A DNA stretch of 64,000 nt from Methylobacterium sp. WSM2598 (GTDB taxonomy: Bacteria; Pseudomonadota; Alphaproteobacteria; Rhizobiales; Beijerinckiaceae): the NCBI RefSeq assembly GCF_000379105.1, contig NZ_KB900609.1, forward strand, positions 7,399,785 to 7,463,784, given 5' to 3'. Shown piece by piece: positions 44,044-53,113 of this stretch. A program made the translations under genes and the position numbers. The notes beneath the pieces are model-generated. The model did not search any database, was not told where the DNA came from, and saw only the letters and a list, made by a program, of their open reading frames with translations. Position 1 is the first letter of the stretch. Every line of letters starts with the position of its first letter.

Positions 44044-44928
44044 TCAAAATATAAGCGCGACGGTTTTACAGAATGTCTCGACAGCCGCGGGCAGGGTACG
44101 GCCAGCTTTCTTGATCAGACAGACCGCGCGTTCGAACCGTGGATCGGCGATCGGCCTTGAGCGGAGCGTGGCCTCGGCCCGGATCTCACGGGCGGAGCCT
44201 GGTAGGATCGTTAGGCCGAGGCCGGCCCGAACCATGCCTACCGCCGTCATCATGTAGGTCGCCTCACAGGCCACCACGGGAAGCCGGCCCGCCTCGATGA
44301 AGGCCCTATCGACCACTGCCCGCACACTGGTAGCGGGGTCCATCAACACCAAGGGATGCTCGGCGAGTACTTCAGTCGTGACATTCGGTATCGTGCCGAT
44401 CGGGTGGTCATGCGGATAGACGACATGCAGGACATCGCTCGTCCGATAAAGCGTACTGACCTCTGGATCGCGGATCTCGCCGCCGATGATGCCCAGATCA
44501 ACCTCCTCGCTTCGCACGAGGTCTAACACCCGCTGCGCGATCACGTCCTTGATCTGAAACGTCACGCCGGGATGGTCGGCACGGAACAGCGCAATCGCTT
44601 CGGCCAACGAACTCGCAGCGAAGGAGGGCAGCGTCGCAACACGCACGACCCCGTAGCGTTGGGCTGCGAGGTCGCGGGTGTCGATCACCACGCTGTCGAG
44701 TTCGCGCAGCACCCGCTGGAACACCGGCAGCAACTCGCGGCCGAGCCGTGTCGGCGCCACGGTGCGGCTGGTACGGTCAAGCAGCCGTGCATCGAGCGCC
44801 TCTTCCAGACGGCGGATCTGAACCGTGAGGGCGGGCTGCGATAGGTTCAGGAGGGTGGCCGCGCGGGTGAAACTGCCCGTCTGGACGACGGATACGAAGG
44901 CTCGGAGCTGCCGTAGATTCAGATCCAT
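44044..44928 (-). CDS. LysR family transcriptional regulator with IS-derived C-terminus
   Basis: 294 residues. N-terminal LysR winged helix (MDLNLRQLRAFVSVVQTGSF, ATLLNLSQPALTVQIRRLEE) and a periplasmic-binding-like effector domain. Divergent from the CitMHS-AtuA operon, whose expression it probably controls in response to a carboxylate. The last six codons (TVALIF) and the TGA lie within or just beyond the inverted end of the IS630-type element, so the natural C-terminus was replaced on insertion. As LysR C-termini are variable, function may be retained. Confidence 0.9.
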   Translation of the reverse strand: MDLNLRQLRAFVSVVQTGSFTRAATLLNLSQPALTVQIRRLEEALDARLLDRTSRTVAPTRLGRELLPVFQRVLRELDSVVIDTRDLAAQRYGVVRVATLPSFAASSLAEAIALFRADHPGVTFQIKDVIAQRVLDLVRSEEVDLGIIGGEIRDPEVSTLYRTSDVLHVVYPHDHPIGTIPNVTTEVLAEHPLVLMDPATSVRAVVDRAFIEAGRLPVVACEATYMMTAVGMVRAGLGLTILPGSAREIRAEATLRSRPIADPRFERAVCLIKKAGRTLPAAVETFCKTVALIF

Positions 44929-44939
44929 AGTTTGAGTTT

Positions 44940-44950
44940 ATCGCAGCGAT
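44940..44950. promoter_or_regulatory. Palindrome ATCGC-A-GCGAT in LysR/CitMHS divergent region
   Basis: An 11-bp perfect palindrome 11 bp upstream of the LysR start. It sits where a LysR recognition site would be expected, although it does not form an obvious T-N11-A box. Candidate only. Confidence 0.35.
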
Positions 44951-45047
44951 CCAATCTTTTCAATTGCGTTATGTAGTGTTTGGCGGCTTCCTCACAAAAG
45001 TAGCGGCGCCGAGTCAAAGCGTGCCGCAAATCCTATGGGAGGAACGG

Positions 45048-46409
45048 ATGCTGGCCCTGCTTGGCCTGTGCACGATCGCGCTGCTACTCGCCGTCATTCT
45101 CACCAAACGGATGTCGCCCCTCGTCGCGCTAATCGTCATCCCAGTCGCGGCCGCCCTGATCGGTGGCTTCGGGCTCGACACCGGCAAGTTCGTGCTCTCC
45201 GGCATCCAGAATCTCGCGGGCGTGGTCGGCATGTTCGTGTTCGCGATCCTGTTCTTCGGGATCGTCAGCGACGCCGGGATGCTCGACCCGATCATCGACC
45301 GCATCCTCGCCACCGTCGGCACGCGCCCGACCCGGATCGTGCCCGGCACGACGCTGCTCGCGCTGCTCATCCACCTCGACGGCTCGGGGGCGGTGACCTT
45401 CCTGATCACCATCCCGGCGATGCTGCCGCTCTACGACCGCGTCGGCATCGACCGGCGCATCCTCGCCTGCGCGGCCTCGCTGGCGGCGGGCGTGAACTTC
45501 CTGCCCTGGACCGGGCCGATGATCCGCGCCTCCGCGGCCCTGAAACTACCGATCCCGGAGATCTTTACACCGCTCGTCGCCGTGCAGGCGGTCGGTCTCG
45601 TGTTCATCTTCGCGGTCTCGTATTGGCTCGGCCTGCGCGAGGAGCGCCGCCTAGGTCTTGCGGGTGGCTCCGTGGCACCTAACCGACCGGTTCCCTCCAC
45701 ACTTGGCGCCGCGGCGACCGCCGCGCCCGACGCGGTCGGCGGGCCTGCGCGGACCCTGAGCGATGCCGAGCGGGCGCTGCGCCGTCCGGGCCGGTTCTGG
45801 GCAAACATCGTCCTGACCGCGATCGTCCTCGGAACGATGGTGTTCATGGCCGAGAAGGTGCCCCCGGCGCTGATGTTCATGCTCGGCACGGCCCTGGCGC
45901 TCGTGATCAACTACCCGAACGTCGATGCTCAGCGGCAGCGGATCGACGCCCACGCGAAGGCTGCGATCCTGATGGCCTCGATCCTCCTGGCGGCCGGTGT
46001 GTTCACCGGCGTCATGCAGGGCACTGGCATGCTCAAGGCGATGGCCCAGACGGCCGTGACCTTCGTGCCGCCGGAGATGGGTAGACACATTCCCTTTGCC
46101 CTCGGCCTCATCTCGATGCCGCTCTCGATGCTGTTCGACCCCGACTCGTTCTACTTCGGCGTTCTGCCCGTCGTGGCCGAGGTCGCCCACCAACTCGGCG
46201 TACCGCCGGTGCAGGTCGCTCAGGGCGCGCTACTCGGTCAGATGACGACCGGCTTCCCTGTCAGCCCGCTCACCCCCGCGACCTTCCTCGTCTGCGGCCT
46301 CACCGGCATCGATCTGGCCGACCACCAGAAGTTCACCTTCCCGTTCCTGCTCGCCGCCTCGGTGGTGATGACCTTCGCCTGCGTCCTGCTCGGCGTGTTC
46401 CCTCTCTGA
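45048..46409 (+). CDS. CitMHS family carboxylate transporter
   Basis: 453 residues from the ATG at 45048 (GGGAGGAACGG upstream). About twelve hydrophobic helices, starting MLALLGLCTIALLLAVILTK; the long central hydrophilic loop (about residues 200-245) is typical. CitMHS proteins import metal-citrate or other tricarboxylate complexes with protons. Followed 16 bp later by the AtuA-like gene, so uptake is linked to that enzyme. Divergent LysR gene probably regulates it. Confidence 0.88.
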   Translation: MLALLGLCTIALLLAVILTKRMSPLVALIVIPVAAALIGGFGLDTGKFVLSGIQNLAGVVGMFVFAILFFGIVSDAGMLDPIIDRILATVGTRPTRIVPGTTLLALLIHLDGSGAVTFLITIPAMLPLYDRVGIDRRILACAASLAAGVNFLPWTGPMIRASAALKLPIPEIFTPLVAVQAVGLVFIFAVSYWLGLREERRLGLAGGSVAPNRPVPSTLGAAATAAPDAVGGPARTLSDAERALRRPGRFWANIVLTAIVLGTMVFMAEKVPPALMFMLGTALALVINYPNVDAQRQRIDAHAKAAILMASILLAAGVFTGVMQGTGMLKAMAQTAVTFVPPEMGRHIPFALGLISMPLSMLFDPDSFYFGVLPVVAEVAHQLGVPPVQVAQGALLGQMTTGFPVSPLTPATFLVCGLTGIDLADHQKFTFPFLLAASVVMTFACVLLGVFPL

Positions 46410-46425
46410 AAGCGGAGACCGAACA

Positions 46426-47763
46426 ATGAAAACCATCCACCTAGGCTCCGGCGCCGGCTACGCCGGCGACCGCATCGAGCCCGCGCTCGAACTCGCCGAG
46501 AAGGGCAACATCGACTACCTGGTGTTCGAGTGCTTGGCCGAGCGCACCATTGCGCTGGCGCAGCAGGCGAAGATGCGGAACCCGGACGGCGGCTACGATC
46601 CGCTGCTAGAGGCCCGCATGCGGGCAGTGCTGGCGCCGTGCCGGGAGCGCCGGATCCGCATCGTCACCAACATGGGCGCGGCAAACCCCGTCGCCGCCGC
46701 GAAGAAAACCCAGGCCATCGCCCGAGAGCTCGGCCTGAACGGGCTGAAGGTCGCCGCGGTCACGGGCGACGATCTGCTCGATGCGGTGCGCGCCGGCAAT
46801 TTCACGCTCGAGGAAAGCGGCGAGCGAGTGGCAAACCTCGGCAACCGCGTCATCTCGGCCAACGCCTACCTCGGCGCGGTCCCCATCATCAACGGGCTGG
46901 CGGACGGCGCCGACGTGGTGATCACCGGCCGCGTTGGCGATCCAGCCCTGTTCCTCGCACCGCTCGTGCACGAGTTCGGCTGGGCGATGGACGACTGGGA
47001 ACGCTTAGGGCGCGGCACCCTGGTCGGCCATCTCCTCGAATGCGCCGGACAGATCACCGGCGGCTACTTCGCTGATCCCGGTCAGAAGGACGTGCCTGGC
47101 CTAGCACGCCTCGGATTTCCGATCGGCATCGTCGGCGAGGACGGGACGGTGGAAATCACCAAGGTCGCGGGCTCGGGCGGGCAGATTACCCTCGCTACCT
47201 GCAAGGAGCAGATGCTCTACGAGGTGCATGATCCGGCCCGCTATCTCCAGCCAGACGTGGTCGGCGACTTCACCGGGGTCGAGATGGAGCAGGTAGGTCC
47301 CGACAGGGTGCGGGTGACCGGCGCGACAGGCGCGCCCGCTACCGGCTTGCTCAAGGTCTCCGTCGGCTACGTGGACTCCTACGTCGGCGAGGGGCAGATC
47401 TCCTACGCTGGGCCCGGCGCGCTGGCCCGCGGTCGGCTCGCCCGCGAAGTGGTGCGCGAACGGCTCGCGCTCACCGGTGTCCAGACGACCGAGTTGCGCT
47501 GCGACTTGATCGGCGTCGATGCCCTGCACGGAGACGCGCTCTCGGGCGGGCGCGAGCCTTACGAGGTCCGCCTGCGCGTCACAGGGCGGACCGAGAGCAT
47601 GGCCGAGGCGGTGCGGATCGGCAACGAGGTCGAGACGCTCTACACCAATGGTCCTGCCGGCGGCGGCGGCGCCTGGAAGGCAGCCCGCGAGGTCGTGGCG
47701 GTACAGTCGGTGCTCGTGCCGGCCGAGCTCGCCCGCCCGGCCGTCCAGTTCGTTGAAGCCTGA
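46426..47763 (+). CDS. AtuA-like protein (acyclic terpene utilisation family, DUF1446)
   Basis: 445 residues. Recognised from IHLGSGAGYAGDRIEPALEL at the N-terminus, IRIVTNMGAANPVAAAKKT and VITGRVGDPALFLAPLVHEF. AtuA belongs to a terpenoid degradation gene set in Pseudomonas, but many homologues lie next to CitMHS carriers, as here, and their reaction is not established. The small gene downstream supplies the C-terminal domain that is fused in some family members. Confidence 0.85.
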   Translation: MKTIHLGSGAGYAGDRIEPALELAEKGNIDYLVFECLAERTIALAQQAKMRNPDGGYDPLLEARMRAVLAPCRERRIRIVTNMGAANPVAAAKKTQAIARELGLNGLKVAAVTGDDLLDAVRAGNFTLEESGERVANLGNRVISANAYLGAVPIINGLADGADVVITGRVGDPALFLAPLVHEFGWAMDDWERLGRGTLVGHLLECAGQITGGYFADPGQKDVPGLARLGFPIGIVGEDGTVEITKVAGSGGQITLATCKEQMLYEVHDPARYLQPDVVGDFTGVEMEQVGPDRVRVTGATGAPATGLLKVSVGYVDSYVGEGQISYAGPGALARGRLAREVVRERLALTGVQTTELRCDLIGVDALHGDALSGGREPYEVRLRVTGRTESMAEAVRIGNEVETLYTNGPAGGGGAWKAAREVVAVQSVLVPAELARPAVQFVEA

Positions 47764-47782
47764 AAAGCCGAGAGGTCAGACG

Positions 47783-48094
47783 ATGAAACTGCGTGCGCTC
47801 GCCCACTCCCGCACGGGAGACAAGGGCAACACCTCGAACATCTCGGTCATCGCCTACGACCCGGCGGACTACGCCCGCCTCGAAGAGCACGTCACGCCCG
47901 AGCGCGTGAAGGAGCATTTTCGCGAGATCGTTACGGGCGAGGTCGTCCGCTACGCGCTTCCGAAGATTGGGGCGCTGAATTTCGTGTTGAAGGGGGCACT
48001 CGGCGGCGGCGTGACCCGTTCGCTGGCACTGGACGCACACGGCAAGGGTCTCAGCTCGGCGCTGCTCGACCTGGAAATTCCGGACCAGATCTGA
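47783..48094 (+). CDS. AtuA-like small partner (ferredoxin-fold-like domain)
   Basis: 103 residues from the ATG at 47783 (AGAGG upstream). ALAHSRTGDKGNTSNISVIA and GALGGGVTRSLALDAHGKGL are typical of the separate C-terminal subunit of AtuA-type proteins, which I recall as a ferredoxin-like fold. It should form a complex with the preceding product. Last gene of the operon; function unknown. Confidence 0.82.
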   Translation: MKLRALAHSRTGDKGNTSNISVIAYDPADYARLEEHVTPERVKEHFREIVTGEVVRYALPKIGALNFVLKGALGGGVTRSLALDAHGKGLSSALLDLEIPDQI

Positions 48095-48225
48095 ACCGGT
48101 CGTGCCCGAGCCTTGCACAGCGGAATAAGCTGCTCGGCGACGCTTGACCCGCTGAGTACGAGCAGATCGTCACCGACACACGTCGAATGAGATATGACCC
48201 GTCGCGCATCAATGATCGGGAACAT

Positions 48226-49791
48226 TCAACGGATATCGTTATCGTCCAGAGCCTTCGCCATGCGAAGACGGAGCGGTCCGTGTCGGAATGGAAACGAAGT
48301 GAAGAAATGCGCCTGAGAGATGTCGCCGCGGCGCCGCCGTACGTCAGCGCTCCAGACCGCCGCACGGTCACGATCCTGGTTCAACGTATGGGCAATGACG
48401 GCGATGAGCGAGATCATCACGTGCGCGCCGGGTGACTGCGCCGCTCGATCGGCCCAGACGGCAGCTTGCCTGACATCGCCCTGGATCAGGCACGTCAGCG
48501 CCCGGGTCGCCAGCATAGCATAGAAGAAGGGATCAAGCGGGCTGAGAGACATCGCGATCTCGACGTTCTCCATGCCATTCAGATCCCGTTCGGAGATCGC
48601 ATCGGCCCAGGCTCGCGCATAGAAACCCTGAGCGAAACTGGGACTGAGCACCGTCGACCGATCCAGCCAGGGAAAGCTCCGGTCGACGTCCCCCGTCAGC
48701 CAGAAGGACCGGCCCATCGTGAAGTTGGCGAACGGATCGAGCGGATCAAGGTCCACGCTGCGCTCCGCGAAGGCTCGCGCAGCCCTGGTATCGCCGGCCG
48801 GGTCGCCGGAATAGCGAAGAAACGCGCTCTGGAAATGTGTCGAGGACAGCCCGGCATTGGCTCGAGCGAAACCGGGGTCGAGGGCGAGAGCGCGCTCAAA
48901 CAATGCCGCCGCGGCGGCATTGTCCTCACGGGTAAATCGGTGGAGATGCCGCAGGCCCAGGTGATAAGCGGACCAGGCATTCAGGCAACTCGGTGCCGCA
49001 AGGCTCGCGAGAGCCGCTTCGTGGAGCGGAATCTGGAGTTCGAGGGCCGAGATGATGCTCGCCGCGATCCGAGCCCGCATCTCGTGAATGCCGTCGATCG
49101 GCCCGGCAGTGCGGTCTGCCCAGAGCACCTCTCCGGTCCGCGTATCGGTGAGTTCGGCCGTGATCAGGACGCGGCTCGCCGCGGTCTCGACGACGCCGCT
49201 GAGGCAGTAGCTGGCGTTGAGCAAGTGTCCGATGCGGCAGGCGTCCGGATGTTCCGACCGGAACCGGAACGAGGAGCCGCGCGCAATGACGAACAGCCAT
49301 CGCAACCGGGAGAGAGCGACGATGAGGTCATGAGCGAGAGCCTCGCCGAGGGCCGGATGAAGATCCGAGGCGGCAACGAGCTGGAATGGAAGAATGGCGA
49401 TGGATGGCCTCGAATGCCCTGCCGGCCCTGGTCGCGTCTCGGCGGGGTCCAGGGCGCGCGCCGGCGGCAGCGATCGGTGTCCCTCTGTCGTCACGTCCGC
49501 GACGAAGCGAAAGCCCTGGCCGTGCAGGGTGCGAATGAGCCGCTGTTCCTTGCCGTCGTCGCCGAGTGCGCGTCGCGCCGACTTGACCCGGCTTGAGAGG
49601 GCGGAATCCGACACGATCCGGCCGCCCCACACCTTCGCGATGATCTCCTCCTTGGGCACCATACGGTCCCGGTTCTCCACCAGGAGCAGGAGCAGCCCGA
49701 AGACCTGCCGCTCGACAGGCACAATCAGCCCGTGACGGCGCAGCTCGACCCGGTCCGCATCGAGTTCGAACTCGTCGAACAGGTAGGGCAT
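48226..49791 (-). CDS. Soluble CadC-like regulator: winged helix plus TPR-rich domain
   Basis: 521 residues from the ATG at 49791 (AAGGACCGG upstream). An OmpR/CadC-type DNA-binding domain at about residues 5-100 (VENRDRMVPKEEIIAKVWGG, IRTLHGQGFRFVADV) is followed by a segment with the adenylate-cyclase-associated IAILPFQ motif and then several TPR-like repeats (ALFERALALDPGFARANAGL). No transmembrane helix is evident, unlike CadC. Divergent from the tautomerase gene, which is its likely target. Ligand unknown. Confidence 0.85.
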   Translation of the reverse strand: MPYLFDEFELDADRVELRRHGLIVPVERQVFGLLLLLVENRDRMVPKEEIIAKVWGGRIVSDSALSSRVKSARRALGDDGKEQRLIRTLHGQGFRFVADVTTEGHRSLPPARALDPAETRPGPAGHSRPSIAILPFQLVAASDLHPALGEALAHDLIVALSRLRWLFVIARGSSFRFRSEHPDACRIGHLLNASYCLSGVVETAASRVLITAELTDTRTGEVLWADRTAGPIDGIHEMRARIAASIISALELQIPLHEAALASLAAPSCLNAWSAYHLGLRHLHRFTREDNAAAAALFERALALDPGFARANAGLSSTHFQSAFLRYSGDPAGDTRAARAFAERSVDLDPLDPFANFTMGRSFWLTGDVDRSFPWLDRSTVLSPSFAQGFYARAWADAISERDLNGMENVEIAMSLSPLDPFFYAMLATRALTCLIQGDVRQAAVWADRAAQSPGAHVMISLIAVIAHTLNQDRDRAAVWSADVRRRRGDISQAHFFTSFPFRHGPLRLRMAKALDDNDIR

Positions 49792-49960
49792 TGCCGGTCC
49801 TTCGTGGACGAGCGGATGCAGCATGCCGGTTCTACCACATCTCCACGATCTCTCCCCACTCCCTCCAGGTCTCCTCCCAGCGTCGCTACGGGCACCTGGA
49901 TTAGAACATGCGGCCAGCACGCCCTGCGACGGTGCAGGACGGAGGCAGAGGAGAAGGATC

Positions 49961-50173
49961 ATGCCGCTCGTCGACATTCAGCTCATCGAAGGCGTGTTCA
50001 CGGAAGAGCAGAAGGCGGGGATGATCGAGAAGGTCACCGACGCCATGGTCGAGATCGAAGGCGAGGCCATGCGTGGCGTGACCTGGGTGCGGGTCCAGGA
50101 GTTCCGGAGTGGAGCCTGGGGCATAGGCGGCAAGGGCCTCACCACCCAGGCCGTCAAGGCTCTGAGATCGTAA
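49961..50173 (+). CDS. 4-oxalocrotonate tautomerase family protein
   Basis: 70 residues starting MPLVDIQLIEGVFTEEQKAG; the Pro after the initiator is the catalytic base of the family. Arg residues follow at suitable places (MRGVTWVRVQEF). Active as oligomers, these enzymes interconvert enol/keto acids in aromatic degradation. GAGAAGG precedes the ATG at 49961. It stands alone and divergent from the CadC-like regulator, so its substrate is not indicated. Confidence 0.88.
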   Translation: MPLVDIQLIEGVFTEEQKAGMIEKVTDAMVEIEGEAMRGVTWVRVQEFRSGAWGIGGKGLTTQAVKALRS

Positions 50174-50333
50174 TCGACTAAGGTCCGGATCCATTCGGTC
50201 CGGCGGTCTGAGGGCACCTCGCCGCCGGTCCGTCGGCTGGCACGCGCGTGCGGGCACGACACTCCTGTCAACGGGCTTCGAACCTTCCGCAATTTCGGGC
50301 GCGCAATTTTCCTCAGATCGGCGGGCTCGGCGG

Positions 50334-51209
50334 TCAGGCGATGCCGAGGTGAGCACCTCCATTCTTGGGCGGGCGTCCGCGCCGACGCGGAGGCGGGGCG
50401 AGCGGCGGAGCCTGCAGGGCTGCCTTCGAGCGGATGTGCTCGGGCATGAGCGCGGTGTGCTGGCGCAGCCGGTAGCTTGAGCCCTCGATCTGCACCACCA
50501 CGGCGTGGTGAAGCAACCGGTCCAGCAGCGCGGTCGCCACCACCGGATCGCCGAACACCTCCCCCCACTCTGCAAAGCCGCGGTTCGAGGTCAGGACCAT
50601 CGCGCCCCGCTCGTAGCGCGCGTTGACGAGCTGGAAGAACAGGTTGCCCCCGCCCGGCACCACCGGCAGGTCGCCGATCTCGTCCACGATCAGCAGCGCC
50701 GGCCGGCAGAAGGAGCGGATCTTCTCGCGCAACGTTCCTTCCCGCTCGGCCCGCGCCAGCGTTCCCACAAGGTCGGCCAGGGTGGTGAAGTACACGCTGC
50801 GGCCCGCCTTCACCGCCTCGACCCCGAGGGCCACCGCCAAGTGGCTCTTGCCGGTGCCGGGCGGGCCGAGGAAGTGCAGCACCTCGCAGCGGTCCACGAA
50901 GCCCAGCTCGGCCAGGGCCAGGATGCGGGTGCGGTCGAGCGAGGGCTGGAAGGCGAAGTCGAAGCCCGACAGCGTCTTGACCGTCGAGAGCCGCGCCATC
51001 ACCAGCGCGGTCTTCACCCGCCGGCTCTCGCTTAGGCTCAGCTCCTCGCTCAGCAGGGCATCGACCGCCTCCAGCGCGCTGAGTTCGCCGCGCTCCAGCC
51101 GCCGCACGGTGGTGTCGACGATCTCCAGGGCGCGCGGCATCTTCAGCCCTACCAGCGTGGCCTTGATCCGCTCGACCAGTGGGGGGATCAGCTCGCCAGT
51201 TCCGCTCAT
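50334..51209 (-). CDS. istB: IstB-like ATPase of IS21
   Basis: 291 residues. AAA+ motifs: Walker A LGPPGTGKSHLAVALG, Walker B LLIVDEIGDLP, and LTSNRGFAEWGEVFGD (sensor). The C-terminus is basic and Pro-rich (PPPRRRGRPPK). It assists IstA in target capture. The start overlaps the istA stop by 4 bp. Confidence 0.93.
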   Translation of the reverse strand: MSGTGELIPPLVERIKATLVGLKMPRALEIVDTTVRRLERGELSALEAVDALLSEELSLSESRRVKTALVMARLSTVKTLSGFDFAFQPSLDRTRILALAELGFVDRCEVLHFLGPPGTGKSHLAVALGVEAVKAGRSVYFTTLADLVGTLARAEREGTLREKIRSFCRPALLIVDEIGDLPVVPGGGNLFFQLVNARYERGAMVLTSNRGFAEWGEVFGDPVVATALLDRLLHHAVVVQIEGSSYRLRQHTALMPEHIRSKAALQAPPLAPPPRRRGRPPKNGGAHLGIA

Positions 51210-52558
51210 GCCGCGTCTCCCCGGTCGGTCCTGGGCACGCCGGCTCCCGCGAGTTGGCGGGCTACGGCGTCGTAGATGGCCAGCGGGCGACGCGCGACCT
51301 GGTCGCCGGCGCGCCTGACGACCACCGGCTCGGCAGGGTCTCGTGGCTCGGGCGGGGGAGATCGCGGCCGCCGATGGGCTGGATCGACCTGCGTCAGCCC
51401 ACGCCCTTCCAGGGGCAGGTGGCAGGCAACGAGCTCACCCGCCTCGTAGATGCGGATCTGATCGGCCAGCACGTGCACCTCCAGGGCGCGGCGGCGGGTG
51501 GTGTCGGGCACGCTGTAGAGATTGCCCGCCACCGAGACGAAGCCCTCGTGGGTGACGCGCCGCTCCAGGCTGAGCACGGCTTCGTAGGGCACGGGCGGCA
51601 GCGCCCGCAGCTGGCTGCGCTCCTCCGCGAAGGCGTCGGCGACGATCCGCTTGGTCGTGGCGTGCCGGCGGGCGTTGGCCACGGTGTCGAGCCAGTGCCG
51701 CAGCTGGTCGTTCAGGTCGTCGAGGTTGCGGAACGAGCGGGCGAGGAAGAAGTCCTCGCGCAGGTAGCGGAACGGGCGCTCGACCTTGCCCTTGGTCTTG
51801 GCCCGGTAGGGACGGCAGGCGCGCGGCAGGAACCCGTAGTGGCGCGCGAGATCGAGAAGGCTGCGGTTATAGATGACCAAGCCGTCGGGATCCTCGCCGA
51901 TCACGGCGGTCTTCATGCGGTCGTAGAGGATCTCGCGCGGGGCGCCTCCGAGGGCCTGGAAGGCGGCGATGTGGCAGCGCAGGACCGTCTGCAGATCCTG
52001 GTGGACGACGAAGCGGGCCCAGAGATAGCGCGAGTGGCCCAGCACCATCGCGAACAGCCAGACGATGCGGGTCACGCCCGGCTCGTCGGCGAAGACGACC
52101 TCGAAGCGGGCGAGGTCGACCTGGGCCTGCTCGCCCGGCGGGGTCTCGAAGCGGCGCTCGATAGGCAGAGGAGCTGAGGGGCGAAGCAGGGCCACGGCTC
52201 GCTTCACGGCGGTGTAGGCCCCTGCGAAGCCGCGCTCCTTCAACTCGCGCCAGAGACGGACGGCCGTAAGCTGCGGGTAGGCGGCCAGGCGCTCGCGCAG
52301 GTAGGGCAGGAAGGCGTCGGTGGCCCGCGCGCGGGGGGATCGCGGTCCGTAGACGGGCGGCTCGAGGCCGCGGGCGATGTACTTGGCGACGGTCTTGCGG
52401 TCGAGGCCGAGCTGGCGGGCGATGGCGGTGACCGAGAGGCCCTGCCGGTGGAGGTCCAGGATCGTCATGAGTTCCCCGAGGCTGACCACCGCGCCGCTCC
52501 CTCCCGCCACGGGGACCAGCTTCGGTGAGACGGCCGCCGCGCGGGCATCCCGCCTCAA
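51206..52558 (-). CDS. istA: IstA transposase of IS21
   Basis: 450 residues if started at 52558; a GTG at 52489 or ATG at 52468 (MTILDLHRQGLSVTAIARQL) is also possible. HTH near the start (AIARQLGLDRKTVAKYIARG), then the DDE core with QAQVDLARFEVVF, EILYDRMKTAVIG and GKVERPFRYLREDFF. A Mu-type C-terminal beta-barrel region follows. The catalytic residues are intact. Confidence 0.92.
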   Translation of the reverse strand: MRRDARAAAVSPKLVPVAGGSGAVVSLGELMTILDLHRQGLSVTAIARQLGLDRKTVAKYIARGLEPPVYGPRSPRARATDAFLPYLRERLAAYPQLTAVRLWRELKERGFAGAYTAVKRAVALLRPSAPLPIERRFETPPGEQAQVDLARFEVVFADEPGVTRIVWLFAMVLGHSRYLWARFVVHQDLQTVLRCHIAAFQALGGAPREILYDRMKTAVIGEDPDGLVIYNRSLLDLARHYGFLPRACRPYRAKTKGKVERPFRYLREDFFLARSFRNLDDLNDQLRHWLDTVANARRHATTKRIVADAFAEERSQLRALPPVPYEAVLSLERRVTHEGFVSVAGNLYSVPDTTRRRALEVHVLADQIRIYEAGELVACHLPLEGRGLTQVDPAHRRPRSPPPEPRDPAEPVVVRRAGDQVARRPLAIYDAVARQLAGAGVPRTDRGDAA

Positions 52559-52700
52559 ACAGGAGGCTCAGGGGCGGCCGGGAGGGTGGGGAAAATTGCA
52601 GGCCCACAAGTGAGGAGGATCCAACGCCCGCTCACACACTCCGTCGTATTGAGGCGGCCTTCAGGCACCTTCGCAGCTAACGCTCCTCGCTGTTCTCGCC

Positions 52701-53012
52701 ATGAATGCGCTGACGAACCGCTCCTCGGAGCGTGCCGCGATCGACGGCTATGCCGAAGGGAGCCGCCGACTTCTGGACATGGCGCGGCAACGCCTGTCGC
52801 GGTGCGAGCGTGGCGAGGTGCGCGAAGGCGCGGCGCTGACGATTGCGGAGATCGTGGAGGCGATGACGCGCATCGACGCCCTGATCCAGGACCGCCGTGC
52901 GCGCCTGATCCAGGCTGAGGTTCCGGCCTCGACTGTCAGTCCGGGTCGGGAGCGCCGCCGCTGGTGGCCGATCATGGCTCTCGGTCGAGCATGGCGGGTG
53001 CTGCCGAGCTGA
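52701..53012 (+). CDS. Small hypothetical protein
   Basis: 103 residues with a helical, Arg/Ala/Glu-rich composition (LLDMARQRLSRCERGEVREG, then IVEAMTRIDALIQDRRARL), consistent with a short coiled coil, and a basic tail. I recognise no family. It lies between the IS21 element and a repeat cluster; no partner gene is near and no clear Shine-Dalgarno sequence precedes it. May or may not be expressed. Confidence 0.35.
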   Translation: MNALTNRSSERAAIDGYAEGSRRLLDMARQRLSRCERGEVREGAALTIAEIVEAMTRIDALIQDRRARLIQAEVPASTVSPGRERRRWWPIMALGRAWRVLPS

Positions 53013-53113
53013 GATCAGCACCGGGCCGCTGGTCGCGAGTTTGATCTCAGTCCGCTCACACCTCAGGCCGGCTTCGGGGGCTGAGGATCAGCCTGTCCTC
53101 GCGGAGCGCAGCC

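Larger units (their letters stand above)
41490..44067 (-). mobile_element. IS630-type insertion sequence (second), split by an IS256-type element
   Basis: Inverted ends ACCGTCGCGCTTA at 41492-41504 and its complement at 44052-44064. Without the inner element it is about 1.17 kb with one transposase gene. The left end contains the transposase stop codon; the right end lies inside the 3' end of the LysR gene. Confidence 0.8.
50297..52605 (-). mobile_element. IS21-type insertion sequence
   Basis: Carries istA and istB in the usual overlapping order on the minus strand. Inverted ends GGGCGCGCAATTTTCC (50297-50312) and GGGCCTGCAATTTTCC (complement of 52590-52605), 14 of 16 matching. The true tips may lie a few bases further out; no target duplication was resolved. 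Confidence 0.8.
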
